Shown: piece by piece, positions 19,275-29,084 of the stretch
How the letters are laid out: every line of letters starts with the position of its first letter
Position numbering within the stretch: the first letter of the stretch is position 1
Assembly (NCBI RefSeq): GCF_000800455.1
Contig: NZ_CP007456.1
Coordinates: forward strand, 434,001 to 498,000
Source of the DNA: Bifidobacterium catenulatum PV20-2
GTDB lineage: Bacteria > Actinomycetota > Actinomycetes > Actinomycetales > Bifidobacteriaceae
Length of the DNA stretch: 64,000 nt
Direction: 5' to 3'
Notes under the pieces: model-generated
What the model saw: the letters and a program-made list of their open reading frames with translations, nothing else
What the model was told of the DNA's origin: nothing
Databases searched by the model: none
Made by a program: the position numbers and the translations under genes

Positions 19275-20183
19275 GTGAGATTACGTATCGACTTGGCATA
19301 TGACGGCGCTGATTTTTACGGATGGGCGAAACAGCCTGACATGCGCACCGTACAGGGGGAAATCGAACGTGTGTTGCATACCATTCTGCGCGTGCCGGAA
19401 GGCGACGACAATGAGCCGCTGCGCCTGACTGTCGCAGGTCGTACCGATACCGGCGTGCACGCGTCGCACCAAGTTTGCCATCTCGATATCAATGAGGAGA
19501 CGCTTGCACGTTGCGTCGGGCATATGCAGGTCGAACCGGTGATGGCGTTGACACGACGACTGCAACGCATGCTGCCGAACGATATCGCCATTCGTTCCAT
19601 TAAAGAGGCTCCTGAAGGATTTGACGCACGTTTCTCTGCGCTGGAACGCACTTACGTATATCGCATTGCCGACCGATCAAGCGAAATCGATCCACGTATC
19701 AGAAGTTGCGTGCTGCATATCGACGATGATCTTGACATCGACGCCATGAACAAGGCTGCTGAAATGACGATCGGTCTGCATGATTTCGGCTCGTTCGCAA
19801 CTCCCAATCCAGGAGGAACCACCATACGCGAGGTCAAAACCGCATATTGGAGGCGTATACCGCAGCATCCGCTTATCGACGACGGAACCACCATGGGGGA
19901 GCGGTACCGAACGCCCGCCTTGGAATCGGGACTGCTCTGCTTCACCATCGTCGCCGACGCATTCGCGCGCAATATGGTGCGTTCATTGGTTAACGGTTGC
20001 GTACAGGTTGGTATCGGCAAACGTTCCTTGGATTGGTTCGCCGAAAAAATGGCAACGCCGTTGCGTGAAGGCAGCACCGGTCCGATCGCTCCGCAAGGAT
20101 TGACGCTCGAACATATCGAATATCCGGAAGACGACCAGTTGGCGATTCGTGCCGAAACGATCCGGGCAAAGCGCACGCTATGA
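19275..20183 (+). CDS. truA: tRNA pseudouridine(38-40) synthase
   Basis: A 302-residue TruA. RIDLAYDGADFYGWAKQPD is the N-terminal signature, and GRTDTGVHASHQV holds the catalytic aspartate. FARNMVRSLVNGCVQVG near the C-terminus is also family-typical. It modifies uridines 38-40 of the anticodon arm. I place the start at the GTG at 19275, matching the usual N-terminus. There is no Shine-Dalgarno there, but TATGCT ends seven bases before the GTG, so a leaderless transcript is plausible. An ATG at 19263 is an alternative. TTGTTATGC occurs three times in the preceding 45 bases. Confidence 0.9.
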   Translation: MRLRIDLAYDGADFYGWAKQPDMRTVQGEIERVLHTILRVPEGDDNEPLRLTVAGRTDTGVHASHQVCHLDINEETLARCVGHMQVEPVMALTRRLQRMLPNDIAIRSIKEAPEGFDARFSALERTYVYRIADRSSEIDPRIRSCVLHIDDDLDIDAMNKAAEMTIGLHDFGSFATPNPGGTTIREVKTAYWRRIPQHPLIDDGTTMGERYRTPALESGLLCFTIVADAFARNMVRSLVNGCVQVGIGKRSLDWFAEKMATPLREGSTGPIAPQGLTLEHIEYPEDDQLAIRAETIRAKRTL

Positions 20184-20471
20184 AAACGGGCGTGGAAATA
20201 TACGTCGGCACGGCGCACATTGCGCGAATATGCGTTCCGGAATCGTTTCGGAAGCACGAAAAGAACGCAGGAATCGGAATTCCACCGAAAAGAATGCGTG
20301 AATCGTGCGTAATGTCACAGCGAGGTTACGACGGTCTGACAAGTCCGTAACCGAGACGCAACTGTAACAATTCGCAGTATTTTACGGTAATCGGAAGCCA
20401 TTACGTTCTCTTCTATCAAGGCATGGGCCTGAGTCTGGCATACGTTTTAGGGGTAGAAGGAGTGTGAACCG
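20184..20471 (+). promoter_or_regulatory. Intergenic region before the ATP-grasp gene
   Basis: There is no gene in these roughly 290 bases. GGTTACG (20324-20330) and CGTAACC (20346-20352) form a 7-base inverted repeat with a 15-base loop, which could be an operator or small hairpin. TTTACGGTAAT around 20390 is AT-rich and may be part of the promoter. GTAGAAGGAG gives the next gene a good ribosome site. Confidence 0.35.
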
Positions 20472-22652
20472 ATGATTGAATCCGCTGCACGCAGGTTGGC
20501 GACGGAACTGGTGAATCGCCGTGAGTCGATCAACCGCGAGTTGAGCCGCAATGGCGTTCGTTTCGGTATTTACAAGGACGGCGAATACCATGACCGTCTC
20601 TTTCCGTATGATCCGATTCCCCGTATCATCGAATCCAACGAATTCGACGAGATGGAGGCGGGTCTCAAGCAGCGCGTGAATGCGCTGAACGCCTATCTGC
20701 GGGACGTGTATTCCGATAAGAAAGTCATCAAGGACGGCATTATCCCCGAAGAATACGTATACACTTCGGCAGGATATTTCCCGCAGGTCAACGGCGTGAC
20801 CCCTCCGGGCGGCGTGTTCGCGCATATCGCAGGCGAGGATCTGGTGCAAGGACAGGACGGCAAATGGTGGGTGCTGGAAGACAATCTGCGCATTCCTTCC
20901 GGTGCCAGCTATCCGCTGTTCGCACGCGATATCGAACGTAGGATCACACCGAGCCTGTTCCGTGACGTGCATGTGCGAGACAACCGCGATTATCCCCGTT
21001 TGCTGCGCAAGTCCATGGATTTCGTCTCCACGGAGGGCATTGCCGTGGTGCTGACGCCAGGGCGATACAATTCTGCGTTTTTCGAGCATGCCTATTTGGC
21101 GGAAAAAACCGGCGCCGCGCTGGCGTTTCCGGAAGATCTTGAAGTGGTTGACAACAAGGTGTATTTCCTTGATTATGCGGGCAAACGCCATCGTGTGGGC
21201 GTGGTCTACCGTCGCTTGTCGGACGAATATCTCGATCCTTTCGCATTCAATCCGGATTCCGTGATCGGCGTGCCGGGCATTCTTTCCGCATATCGTGCCG
21301 GCAATGTGGCGATCGTCAATGCACCGGGCAATGGTGCCGCTGACGACAAGGCGATCTACTATTTTGTGCCCGCCATGATTCGATACTATCTGGGCGAGGA
21401 ACCGATTCTGCACAATGCGCCGACCTACATGCCGATGTTCGAACAGGACCGCAAGGAGGTGCTCGGACGCATCGGTGAGCTTGTGATCAAGGATGTTGCC
21501 GAAGCGGGCGGCTATGGTGTGGTCTTCGGCTCGTCTCTTGACACAACCCAGCGTGAGGAGCTCGCTGACCGCATCAAAGCCGAACCGCGCCGGTTCATCG
21601 CGCAGGAGGTCATCCAGTTCAAAGACATCGATGTGGTAGATCCTGAAACCGGTGAGATGAGCCCGCGCAAGTGCGATCTGCGCGCGTTCGTGGTGACCGG
21701 CAAGAACACGCACGTGTGGTATTCGGGCCTGACGCGCTATTCGTCGGTGCCCGGTCAGATGATCGTCAATTCGTCGCAGGGCGGCGGTTTCAAAGATACG
21801 TGGGTGCTTGCCAAGGATTCCGGTGTGGAACACGATTCGGTGCCCGGTTCGGAAAATATTCATCTGCTGGAGCAGTCCCGCAAGCATTCGCTGGCGTTGG
21901 TCACGGCGTCGAAGGCCGACAACCTGTATTGGCTGGGGCGTTATACGGAACGTGTGTTCACCACGCTGAACCAGTTCTTCCCCTTCTACGACCGTGTGAT
22001 GGACACGGATGTGGACGCGTTCCGCCCGTTCGCGCGTGCGTTGGACCTACCTGAGGATTTCGAGGATTTCGACGCGTTCATCCACAGTTTCCTGTACGAC
22101 GAGAAGAACCCGGATTCGGTGCGTAGCGCCATCGTCTACGCATTCAACAACGCGGTGATTCTACGTCCGGAATTGAGCTCCCGTTTGCTGCAGCAAGTTG
22201 AGCTTGCCATGAGTTCGATTGTGGAGGCGGCAGAACGAGGCACGTCGGAAGCGGATATTTTCAAACATCGCGATATTGCCGACAATATGCTCGCCTTCTG
22301 GGGTGGAGTGGAGAATTCTTCCGTCGATCCCACCTTGAAATCCTTCATTTTCGTAGGAAAATACTTGGAACGACTGGATTTGTATACGCGATTCGGCTAT
22401 TCCATGGACGAATTGAAGGCGCCGCTCTCCAAACTCGCCAATTATATTCTTCCGTTGGAAGGATTGCCGGTGCCGCAATGCTTCGTTGACGGTTTGCGTT
22501 GGCTGGTCGGGCAGCTGCCGGATCGTGGCTATGCCGATTTGGCGGAGCGATTGGGTGCATTGCTGCAGGACTTCAACGACCGTATCTGCACGAAGGAGCT
22601 GAAGGATCTGGGCATGCTCAATGCCATGAACATGGATGCGAAACGCCCGTGA
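20472..22652 (+). CDS. Circularly permuted ATP-grasp / alpha-E fusion protein
   Basis: A 726-residue protein that joins two families usually encoded separately. Residues 1 to about 480 match the circularly permuted ATP-grasp family (DUF404/DUF407): YTSAGYFPQVNGVTPPGGVFAHIAGEDLV, WVLEDNLRIPSG, RFIAQEVIQFKDID and RKCDLRAFV, with NSSQGGGFKDTWV. The rest is the helical alpha-E domain (DUF403), beginning ASKADNLYWLGRYTERVFTTLNQFFPFYDR. Comparative work on amidoligases predicts that such ATP-grasps form peptide or amide bonds, but the substrate is unknown. The transglutaminase-like gene downstream is its usual partner. Domain assignment is firm; biochemical role is open. Confidence 0.85.
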   Translation: MIESAARRLATELVNRRESINRELSRNGVRFGIYKDGEYHDRLFPYDPIPRIIESNEFDEMEAGLKQRVNALNAYLRDVYSDKKVIKDGIIPEEYVYTSAGYFPQVNGVTPPGGVFAHIAGEDLVQGQDGKWWVLEDNLRIPSGASYPLFARDIERRITPSLFRDVHVRDNRDYPRLLRKSMDFVSTEGIAVVLTPGRYNSAFFEHAYLAEKTGAALAFPEDLEVVDNKVYFLDYAGKRHRVGVVYRRLSDEYLDPFAFNPDSVIGVPGILSAYRAGNVAIVNAPGNGAADDKAIYYFVPAMIRYYLGEEPILHNAPTYMPMFEQDRKEVLGRIGELVIKDVAEAGGYGVVFGSSLDTTQREELADRIKAEPRRFIAQEVIQFKDIDVVDPETGEMSPRKCDLRAFVVTGKNTHVWYSGLTRYSSVPGQMIVNSSQGGGFKDTWVLAKDSGVEHDSVPGSENIHLLEQSRKHSLALVTASKADNLYWLGRYTERVFTTLNQFFPFYDRVMDTDVDAFRPFARALDLPEDFEDFDAFIHSFLYDEKNPDSVRSAIVYAFNNAVILRPELSSRLLQQVELAMSSIVEAAERGTSEADIFKHRDIADNMLAFWGGVENSSVDPTLKSFIFVGKYLERLDLYTRFGYSMDELKAPLSKLANYILPLEGLPVPQCFVDGLRWLVGQLPDRGYADLAERLGALLQDFNDRICTKELKDLGMLNAMNMDAKRP

Positions 22653-22700
22653 AAGGCGAAGGCACGCATACACGCTGAAATGGTGGGTCGGTTGCCTTGG

Positions 22701-22737
22701 ACCGCTCAGGTCGTGTATAACGGCTTGAGCGGTTTTC
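22701..22737 (+). terminator. Weak terminator-like hairpin
   Basis: ACCGCTCA pairs with TGAGCGGT across a 17-base loop, followed by TTTTCC. It may end part of the ATP-grasp transcript before the transglutaminase gene. Confidence 0.45.
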
Positions 22738-22787
22738 CATGGTACCGTGAAAGAATAACGCTGCTGAGACGCTACTGAGGAGTCGAT

Positions 22788-23588
22788 GTGAAGAAACTGG
22801 TGTTTGATTATGAGATGAAGCTCTCATTCAGCTCGCCTGTGACGGACCATCGTTTTCAGCTGCGCTGCATTCCCGCGACAGGTCCTCGGCAGCAGGTTGT
22901 GGACGTGGAAGTGAACATCGAGCCCGAAGTCGAGCTTGAAACCACCGTCGATTCCTTCGATTCCGTGGTGATGACCGGGTTTATTCCCGAACCGCACACA
23001 GTGTTCAACTATTCGGTGACCGGCATCGCGTTCGTGGACAACGCGCATATCAAATCGGAAATCTACAAGCCGCTGTATCGCTTCAATTCCGCGCTGACCA
23101 TTCCCGGGCCGGCAGTCAATGCGCTGATCGACGTGTGCAAGACGCGCATCGCGGCCTTGCCTGCAGGCAGCACACCGGTGGATCAGGCGAGGGAAGTGAT
23201 GGATGAGGTGTTCAAGACGTTCGTGTATACGCCGGATTCCACCACCATCCGCACCACTGCGGAGGAGGCGCTCGCCCAGCATAAGGGCGTATGCCAGGAT
23301 TATGCGCATGTCATGCTGTCAGTGTGCCGCCATGTTGGGCTCACCGCGCGTTATATCGCCGGATTGCTGAACGGAGAAGGTGCCACGCACGCTTGGGTGG
23401 AGGTGTACCACAACGAGCGTTGGATCGGTCTTGACCCGACACACAACCGTATGGTCGATGACAATTACATCACCATCGCGCACGGTCGTGATTACCGTGA
23501 TTGCATGCTTGACATCGGTATTTTCTCCGGATGCAATGTGCAACAGCACCAGTGGGTGAACGCCTCCGTGCATGAACAGGAGCTGTAA
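22788..23588 (+). CDS. Transglutaminase-like cysteine protease-fold protein
   Basis: A 266-residue cytoplasmic protein with no signal peptide. The N-terminal half is the beta-rich domain that precedes bacterial transglutaminases (YEMKLSFSSPVTDHRFQLRCIP). The C-terminal half has a complete papain-like triad: Cys in HKGVCQDYAHVML, His in ATHAWVEVY and Asp in GLDPTHNRMV. Bacterial members of this type are usually predicted peptidases or amidases. Encoded next to an ATP-grasp/alpha-E protein, it could process a small peptide made by that protein. The GTG start at 22788 follows GAGGAGTCG. The neighbour relation is well known in many bacteria; the product is not. Confidence 0.85.
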   Translation: MKKLVFDYEMKLSFSSPVTDHRFQLRCIPATGPRQQVVDVEVNIEPEVELETTVDSFDSVVMTGFIPEPHTVFNYSVTGIAFVDNAHIKSEIYKPLYRFNSALTIPGPAVNALIDVCKTRIAALPAGSTPVDQAREVMDEVFKTFVYTPDSTTIRTTAEEALAQHKGVCQDYAHVMLSVCRHVGLTARYIAGLLNGEGATHAWVEVYHNERWIGLDPTHNRMVDDNYITIAHGRDYRDCMLDIGIFSGCNVQQHQWVNASVHEQEL

Positions 23589-23593
23589 ACAAT

Positions 23594-23625
23594 AAAAAAA
23601 CCGAAGCGCCGTTGCTCCGGTTTTT
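23594..23625. terminator. Bidirectional terminator
   Basis: An A-tract, ACCG-AGC, a 6-base loop, GCT-CGGT and a T-tract give a hairpin that can work on both strands. It would stop the transglutaminase gene on one side and tRNA-Ser on the other. Confidence 0.8.
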
Positions 23626-23632
23626 CCACTTG

Positions 23633-23718
23633 CGGATAAGGCGAGATTCGAACTCGCGGAGGGGTTTGCCCTCACACGCTTTCGAGGCGTGCTCCTTAGA
23701 CCGCTCGGACACTTATCC
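23633..23718 (-). tRNA. tRNA-Ser(CGA)
   Basis: On the minus strand the sequence folds as a class II tRNA. The acceptor stem is GGATAAG/CTTATCC, the anticodon stem-loop GCACGCCTCGAAAGCGTGT has anticodon CGA, the long variable arm is GAGGG...CCCTC, and the T arm is CGCGAGTTCGAATCTCGC. The discriminator is G and no CCA is encoded. It reads UCG codons. The 219 bases on its 5' side up to the next gene hold its promoter and no credible coding sequence. Confidence 0.96.
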
Positions 23719-23937
23719 ATTGCGCTGCTTGAAGACAAGCAACTTGATTATTCTGCCACAGCTTTGGCGATTGTCAAATCCAGCTATGAGATTTTTGCGA
23801 TGTTTGCGATTGTTCGGCGTGTCTTGGCTGCATGGATGATGCGTCACGTTGTCATGCTCGCGGTTGCGTGGGTATCGCGTGAACTGCTGCGTGGATTGTT
23901 GTATGAACTGGCATGTGTTGGTGTGCGTTGGTGTGCG

Positions 23938-24822
23938 CTATTCGAACAATGCTTCGTCGAATGATGGATAGCCCCATGTGAGAGCCAGATCCACACGGTC
24001 GGCGATCATGCTGGTAAGTATGCCCAGAGACTGTTGCCTTGAATCATCCGAAGAGTTTTCCGCGGTCGTGCGGGATTGCGCTGAGTCGCTCGTCGAATTC
24101 GAACTTGATGCGACGGCTGCGATTTCGCTGCGCGCGCAATTCATTTCAATGACGGCGTCGGTCGGTGCGAACAATCCAGTTGCGGAATCCACAATAGTAT
24201 CGGGATGAGCGAGCAATTGCGCGACATCATAGGCTTTCGCACGGGTATCTTCAGCTCCAGAGAAGGAAATCAGCCGCTGCGAAGTTGTTTTATGACGGTC
24301 GCTGATATCAAGCGTCGCATGTCCGATGGAACGTGCTGCGAAGACCCCCATTGCGAATCCGGCCTGATCTTCCGCAACGGACATGGCGGAAAGCGAATCC
24401 GCGTCAACATCAAGTGAATCAATGTCATCGCAACGCGACAGCGTGGGCTGTGCGATGTTGATCGCAAGTCGCGCCGCCATCAAACGGGCAGTGTGACGGG
24501 CCTGCGCACTACGCAACGTGCCGTCGGCGAACCGTGCAGGACAGTAGGCCGCGGTGTTTGCCCAATCTGAAACCGCCTCCTGTGCGGCAAGATAGCGCAT
24601 AACGATATGGCGTGACCTGTCTGCCATGATGTCGGCGTTGGCAGTCGCGTCGGCATACGCCTTCTCACAAGGACTTGGCTGCTGTTCCGCTTCGGCGCGA
24701 CCTGCGATTCGGGGAGCGGAGCAGGCGGTCAGTGATGCTACAAGCACGCCTATGCATGCCAAGACGCAGACGCGTCTTGAGGTCGACGAGACCGAGGGGA
24801 AAAGAGGGGAACGTGTCTGCAT
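23938..24822 (-). CDS. Putative lipoprotein of unknown function
   Basis: I do not recognise this 294-residue protein. It has a positively charged N-terminus, a hydrophobic stretch VCVLACIGVLVASLTAC and a lipobox (LTAC) with the modified cysteine near residue 34, so it should be anchored outside the membrane. The mature part is Ala/Ser/Asp-rich and probably helical, with one Ser/Thr-rich segment (SSSNSTSDSAQSRTT) near residue 240. TAGTCT lies eight bases before the ATG and there is no Shine-Dalgarno, which again fits a leaderless mRNA. It is divergent from nusA and has no partner gene. Confidence 0.65.
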   Translation of the reverse strand: MQTRSPLFPSVSSTSRRVCVLACIGVLVASLTACSAPRIAGRAEAEQQPSPCEKAYADATANADIMADRSRHIVMRYLAAQEAVSDWANTAAYCPARFADGTLRSAQARHTARLMAARLAINIAQPTLSRCDDIDSLDVDADSLSAMSVAEDQAGFAMGVFAARSIGHATLDISDRHKTTSQRLISFSGAEDTRAKAYDVAQLLAHPDTIVDSATGLFAPTDAVIEMNCARSEIAAVASSSNSTSDSAQSRTTAENSSDDSRQQSLGILTSMIADRVDLALTWGYPSFDEALFE

Positions 24823-24899
24823 GAAACATTAGACTAATAGTTGACTGTGACCATTGGGCCGAGCGCTCGGAATAACTTCATATAGGAGGTCTTGGAAGT

Positions 24900-25952
24900 A
24901 TGGAACTGGACCTGGCAGGAATGCACCAGCTCGCAGCTGGGCAGGGAATCGATCCCGAGACGTTGGATGCCGCACTCTCGGAGGCATTACGACTGGCATA
25001 TCTGAAAACGCCGCACGCGGCGAAGCATGCTCGTGTGGAGCTTGATCCGCGTGCCGGAAGCTTTACCGTTTGGGCTCAGGATGAGATTCCGGTCGAACCG
25101 ACCGAGGATAATCCGCACCCTGCGCCGACTCTGGGCGAGGAATACGATGACACTCCGCGTGACTTTGGACGCTTGGCCGCAGCCACCGCGCGTCAGGTCA
25201 TCAGCCAGCTGTTCCGCAAAGCCGAGGACGACAAGGTGTTCGGCGCGTTCTCAGGGCAGAAAGGCAAGCTGATCACCGGTATCGTGCAGCAGGACGTGAA
25301 GGACACTTCCAATGTGCACGTGGCCGTTGGCGATGTCGAAGCGCTGCTGCCCCGTCGTGAGCAGGTGCCTGGGGAGCGCTATCGCCATGGTGAGCGCATC
25401 CGCGTATATGTGGTGAATGTCGCACGTGGTCTCAAGGGCCCGGAAATCGTAGTGTCCCGCTCCCATCCGGAGCTGGTTCGCCGCCTGTTCGAGCGTGAGG
25501 TTCCGGAACTGGTTTCCGGCGCCGTGTCGATTATGGCCATTGCGCGTGAGGCCGGTGCCCGCACCAAGATCGCGGTGCGAGCCAACACCGAAGGCGTCAA
25601 TCCGAAGGGTGCCCTGATCGGCCCCGGCGGCGCTCGCGTGCGTGCGGTGATGGAGAATCTCGGACCGGAAAAGATCGATATCGTCGACTGGTCTGCCGAT
25701 CCGGCGAAGTTCGTCGCAGCGGCGCTGTCTCCGGCGGTCGCCACCGGTGTGCAGGTGGTCAGCGAGAAGAACCAGACCGCAATCGCTTTCATCCATGATG
25801 ATCAGCTGTCCCTTGCCATCGGCAAGGAGGGCCAGAACGCACGTTTGGCCGCCAAGCTGACCGGATGGAAGATCGGCATCGAATCCGCCGAGGCACACGC
25901 CAAGAAGATGGCCGAAGCGCAGGCTTCGACCAGCGGGGAAACCGCCGAATAA
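24900..25952 (+). CDS. nusA: Transcription termination/antitermination factor NusA
   Basis: A 350-residue NusA that binds RNA polymerase and controls pausing and termination. An N-terminal polymerase-binding domain (about 1-125) is followed by S1 (GKLITGIVQQDVKDTSNVHVAVG), KH1 and KH2 (GPGGARVRAVMENLGPEKIDIVDWS, DDQLSLAIGKEGQNARLAAKLTGWKIGI). There are no acidic C-terminal repeats, as in other Gram-positive NusA. AGGAGGT precedes the ATG. It leads the infB-rbfA-truB-ribF series. The rimP gene that often precedes nusA and a ylxR gene after it are not here. Confidence 0.96.
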   Translation: MELDLAGMHQLAAGQGIDPETLDAALSEALRLAYLKTPHAAKHARVELDPRAGSFTVWAQDEIPVEPTEDNPHPAPTLGEEYDDTPRDFGRLAAATARQVISQLFRKAEDDKVFGAFSGQKGKLITGIVQQDVKDTSNVHVAVGDVEALLPRREQVPGERYRHGERIRVYVVNVARGLKGPEIVVSRSHPELVRRLFEREVPELVSGAVSIMAIAREAGARTKIAVRANTEGVNPKGALIGPGGARVRAVMENLGPEKIDIVDWSADPAKFVAAALSPAVATGVQVVSEKNQTAIAFIHDDQLSLAIGKEGQNARLAAKLTGWKIGIESAEAHAKKMAEAQASTSGETAE

Positions 25953-25971
25953 CCAACACTTTCAGCAACGG

Positions 25972-26002
25972 CAAGCCCGTGGGTGTTCAATCCACGGGCT
26001 TG
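25972..26002 (+). terminator. Hairpin after nusA (attenuator candidate)
   Basis: CAAGCCCGTGG pairs perfectly with CCACGGGCTTG (11 base pairs, 9-base loop). No U-run follows. It could be a partial terminator on which NusA itself acts before infB. Confidence 0.55.
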
Positions 26003-26165
26003 AGTATGCTGGACTCGATAATCCAAAGCGTGGGGGTACGTGCCGTCATGCCCAGGGAAAAGACGAGGTATCACGAACATGGTTGCACGATGAGAAGGAA
26101 CAAGCTCGCCGTGAATCAGTAGCGGTCGCGCTCGTATGCGCGCGGCCCAAGATAGGAGAAATTGA

Positions 26166-29012
26166 GTGCCGAAAGCACGCGTATATGAACTTGCCAAGGA
26201 ACTTGGCGTTGACAGCAAGACTGTTTTGAACAAACTTGAGGCGATGGGCGAATTTGTGAAGTCTGCATCGTCTACCGTTGAACCTCCGGTTGCCCGTAAG
26301 CTGAGGAATGCCTTCGCTTCCAACGCGCAGGGCAACGCATCCGAATCCAAGAAGCCTGCGGCCCCGGCCAAGAAGCCGGCTGCCCCGGCAGCTTCGCCCA
26401 CTCCTGCGCCTCGTGCCACTCCGGCTGCTCCCGCGGCATCTGCGGCAAAGCCTGCCGCTCCGAAGCCGGCACGTTCTGCAGCATCCAAGTCCGAAGCCCC
26501 GAAGCCCGGCCAGCGCATGCCTCGTCCGGGTGATTCCCGCCAGCATGGCAATCGCGCCAACGGCAGCGCTCCGCGTCCGCAGGGCGAACGCCGTCAGGGC
26601 GGCAAGCCGGCTCCGGTTCCGGGACCTCGCGCACAGCGCAACAATAACAATACCAATGCTCCGCAGGGCGGCAATGGCAACAATGCCGCCAATGGTGCGA
26701 AGCCGCACACTCCGGGCCCACGTCCGGGTAACAATCCGTTCAGCCGCAAGCAGGGCATGCACACTCCGACACCGGGTGACATTCCGCGTCCGCATCCGAT
26801 GAACCGTCCGAACGCTAACAACAATGGCGAAGGCCGTCGTGGCGGCCGCCCAGGTCAGGGCGGCGGCCAGCGTGGTGGTTTCCGTGGTCGTCCGGGTCAG
26901 GGCAGCGGTGCGAAGCCGGGCCAGTGGGGGCAGCATCGTCCGGGTCAGGGCGGCGGTCAGCGCCCTGCAGGCGGTGGCAACCGTTTCGGTGGCGGCGCCA
27001 ATACCAACGGTGGTGGTTTCCAGGGCGGCAATAGCGCTCCGAGCAACGGTCCGGCACGCGGTGGCGGTCGCGGTCGCGGCGGTGCTGCAGGCGCGTTCGG
27101 ACGCCAGGGCGGCAAGTCCTCGAAGGCCCGTAAGAATCGTCTGGCAAAGCGTCAGGAATTCCAGGAGATGAAGGCCCCGGTCATCGGCGGCGTGCGCATT
27201 CCTACCGGCAACGGCCAGACCGTTCGCCTGCGTCAGGGCGCATCCCTCGCCGATTTGGCCGAAAAGATCAACGTCAATCCGGCTGCTTTGGTCACCGTGC
27301 TCTTCCATCTTGGTGAGATGGCCACGGCAACCCAATCCTTGGACGAGTCCACCTTCCAGATCCTCGGCGAGGAAATCGGCTGGGATATCAAGATTGTGTC
27401 TGCCGAAGAGGAAGACAAGGAGCTGCTGCAGCAGTTCGATATCGACTTGGATGAGGAAGAGCTGCAGGAGGATGAGGATCTGAAGCCTCGTCCGCCGGTC
27501 GTTACCGTAATGGGCCACGTCGATCATGGTAAGACCCGACTGCTCGACACCATTCGCCGTACCAACGTCATCGCACGTGAGGCCGGTGGCATCACCCAGC
27601 GTATCGGTGCATACCAGGTGACCGTCGATCTCGAAGGCGAACCGCGTAAGATCACGTTCCTTGATACCCCAGGCCATGAAGCCTTCACCGCCATGCGTGC
27701 CCGTGGCGCCGAACTCACTGACGTCGCGATCCTCGTGGTAGCAGCAGATGACGGCGTGATGCCACAGACCGTGGAAGCCATCAACCACGCGCAGGCAGCC
27801 AACGTGCCGATCGTGGTGGCCGTCAATAAGATCGATAAGCCGGGAGCGAACCCCGACAAGGTCCGCGGCCAGCTCACCGAATACGGGCTCGTGCCGGAAG
27901 AATACGGTGGCAGCACCATGTTCGTCGACATTTCCGCCAAGCAGGGCACCAATGTCGACAAGCTGCTCGAAGCCGTGCTTCTTACCGCCGATGCTGAGCT
28001 TGACCTGCGTGCCAACCCAGATATGGACGCTCGCGGTGCCACCGTGGAAGCTCGACTCGACAAGGGCCGCGGTGCCGTGGCGACCGTGCTTGTTCAGTCC
28101 GGTACGCTGCACATCGGCGACTCCATCGTCGCTGGCACCTCCTACGGACGCGTTCGCGCCATGCTTGACGAGAACGGCAACCATATGAAGGAAGCCGCGC
28201 CATCCACTCCGGTGCAGGTGCTTGGCTTGACCTCCGTGCCGACCGCAGGCGACCTGTTCCTGGTGGCCTCCGACGACCGTACCGCACGTCAGATCGCCGA
28301 GAAGCGTCAGGCCACCGAGCGTGCCGCCCAGCTGGCCAAGCGTCGCAAGGTCGTGTCTTTGGAAAGCCTCAAGGAGCAGTTCGCCAAGTCCGAAGTCGAC
28401 ATGCTCAACATCGTCATCAAGGGCGATTCCTCCGGTTCGGTCGAAGCGCTGGAAGATTCCTTGATGAAGATCGAAGTGTCCGACGAGGTCGGCATCCAGG
28501 TGATCCACCGCGGCGTCGGCGCCATCACCCAGAACGACGTCAACCTGGCTACCGTCGACAAGGCCGTCATCATCGGCTTCAACGTTCGCCCGAACCGTCA
28601 GGTGGCGGATCTGGCCGAACGCGAAGGCGTGGAAATCAAGTACTACTCGATTATCTACAAGGCCATCGAAGACATTGAGGCATCCCTCAAGGGCATGCTC
28701 AAGCCGGAATTCGAAGAGGTTGTCACCTCCCACTCCGAGATTCGCGAAATCTTCCGTTCCTCCAAGTTCGGCAACATCGCGGGTGTCATGGTGCAGGACG
28801 GCGAAGTCAAGCGCGGTACGAAGTGCCGTATTCTGCGCAACGGCATCGCGACCGTCAACGATCTCGAGATCTCCTCGCTGCGTCGTTTCAAGGACGACGT
28901 CACTTCCGTCAAGGAAGGTTACGAAGCGGGTATCAACCTCGGTTCGTTCAACGACATCGAGCTTGGCGATATTATCGAGACCTTCGAAATGCGGGAAATC
29001 GAACGTAAGTAG
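26166..29012 (+). CDS. infB: Translation initiation factor IF-2
   Basis: A 948-residue GTPase that places initiator tRNA on the ribosome. The N-terminal IF2N helix ([27 protein letters not shown]) is followed by a low-complexity linker of some 260 residues: first Ala/Pro/Lys, then Asn/Gly/Arg/Gln. A second IF2N-like unit ([23 protein letters not shown]) and the G domain follow, with GHVDHGKT near residue 450, DTPGHE and NKIDKP, and then domains II-IV. GTG start at 26166 with AGGAGA before it. Long Gly/Asn-rich linkers are usual in high-GC IF-2, but this one is striking. Confidence 0.97.
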   Translation: MPKARVYELAKELGVDSKTVLNKLEAMGEFVKSASSTVEPPVARKLRNAFASNAQGNASESKKPAAPAKKPAAPAASPTPAPRATPAAPAASAAKPAAPKPARSAASKSEAPKPGQRMPRPGDSRQHGNRANGSAPRPQGERRQGGKPAPVPGPRAQRNNNNTNAPQGGNGNNAANGAKPHTPGPRPGNNPFSRKQGMHTPTPGDIPRPHPMNRPNANNNGEGRRGGRPGQGGGQRGGFRGRPGQGSGAKPGQWGQHRPGQGGGQRPAGGGNRFGGGANTNGGGFQGGNSAPSNGPARGGGRGRGGAAGAFGRQGGKSSKARKNRLAKRQEFQEMKAPVIGGVRIPTGNGQTVRLRQGASLADLAEKINVNPAALVTVLFHLGEMATATQSLDESTFQILGEEIGWDIKIVSAEEEDKELLQQFDIDLDEEELQEDEDLKPRPPVVTVMGHVDHGKTRLLDTIRRTNVIAREAGGITQRIGAYQVTVDLEGEPRKITFLDTPGHEAFTAMRARGAELTDVAILVVAADDGVMPQTVEAINHAQAANVPIVVAVNKIDKPGANPDKVRGQLTEYGLVPEEYGGSTMFVDISAKQGTNVDKLLEAVLLTADAELDLRANPDMDARGATVEARLDKGRGAVATVLVQSGTLHIGDSIVAGTSYGRVRAMLDENGNHMKEAAPSTPVQVLGLTSVPTAGDLFLVASDDRTARQIAEKRQATERAAQLAKRRKVVSLESLKEQFAKSEVDMLNIVIKGDSSGSVEALEDSLMKIEVSDEVGIQVIHRGVGAITQNDVNLATVDKAVIIGFNVRPNRQVADLAEREGVEIKYYSIIYKAIEDIEASLKGMLKPEFEEVVTSHSEIREIFRSSKFGNIAGVMVQDGEVKRGTKCRILRNGIATVNDLEISSLRRFKDDVTSVKEGYEAGINLGSFNDIELGDIIETFEMREIERK

Positions 29013-29047
29013 TCGATTGATTCGAACCAACGATCGATAACAGGAAA

Positions 29048-29084
29048 GGAACGCCCACAGCTGATATACGGCTGCGGGCGTTCC
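29048..29084 (+). terminator. Hairpin between infB and rbfA
   Basis: GGAACGCCCACAGC and GCTGCGGGCGTTCC form a 14-base stem with one mismatch. No U-run follows, so it is a partial terminator, stabiliser or processing site in the long operon. Confidence 0.5.

Noticed and set aside
23689..23964. A 91-residue open frame overlapping tRNA-Ser
   Set aside because: It begins within the tRNA gene and overlaps the lipoprotein gene end; the sequence is not protein-like.
24205..24417. A 70-residue plus-strand frame within the lipoprotein gene
   Set aside because: Antisense to a protein with a clear signal peptide and lipobox; no support.
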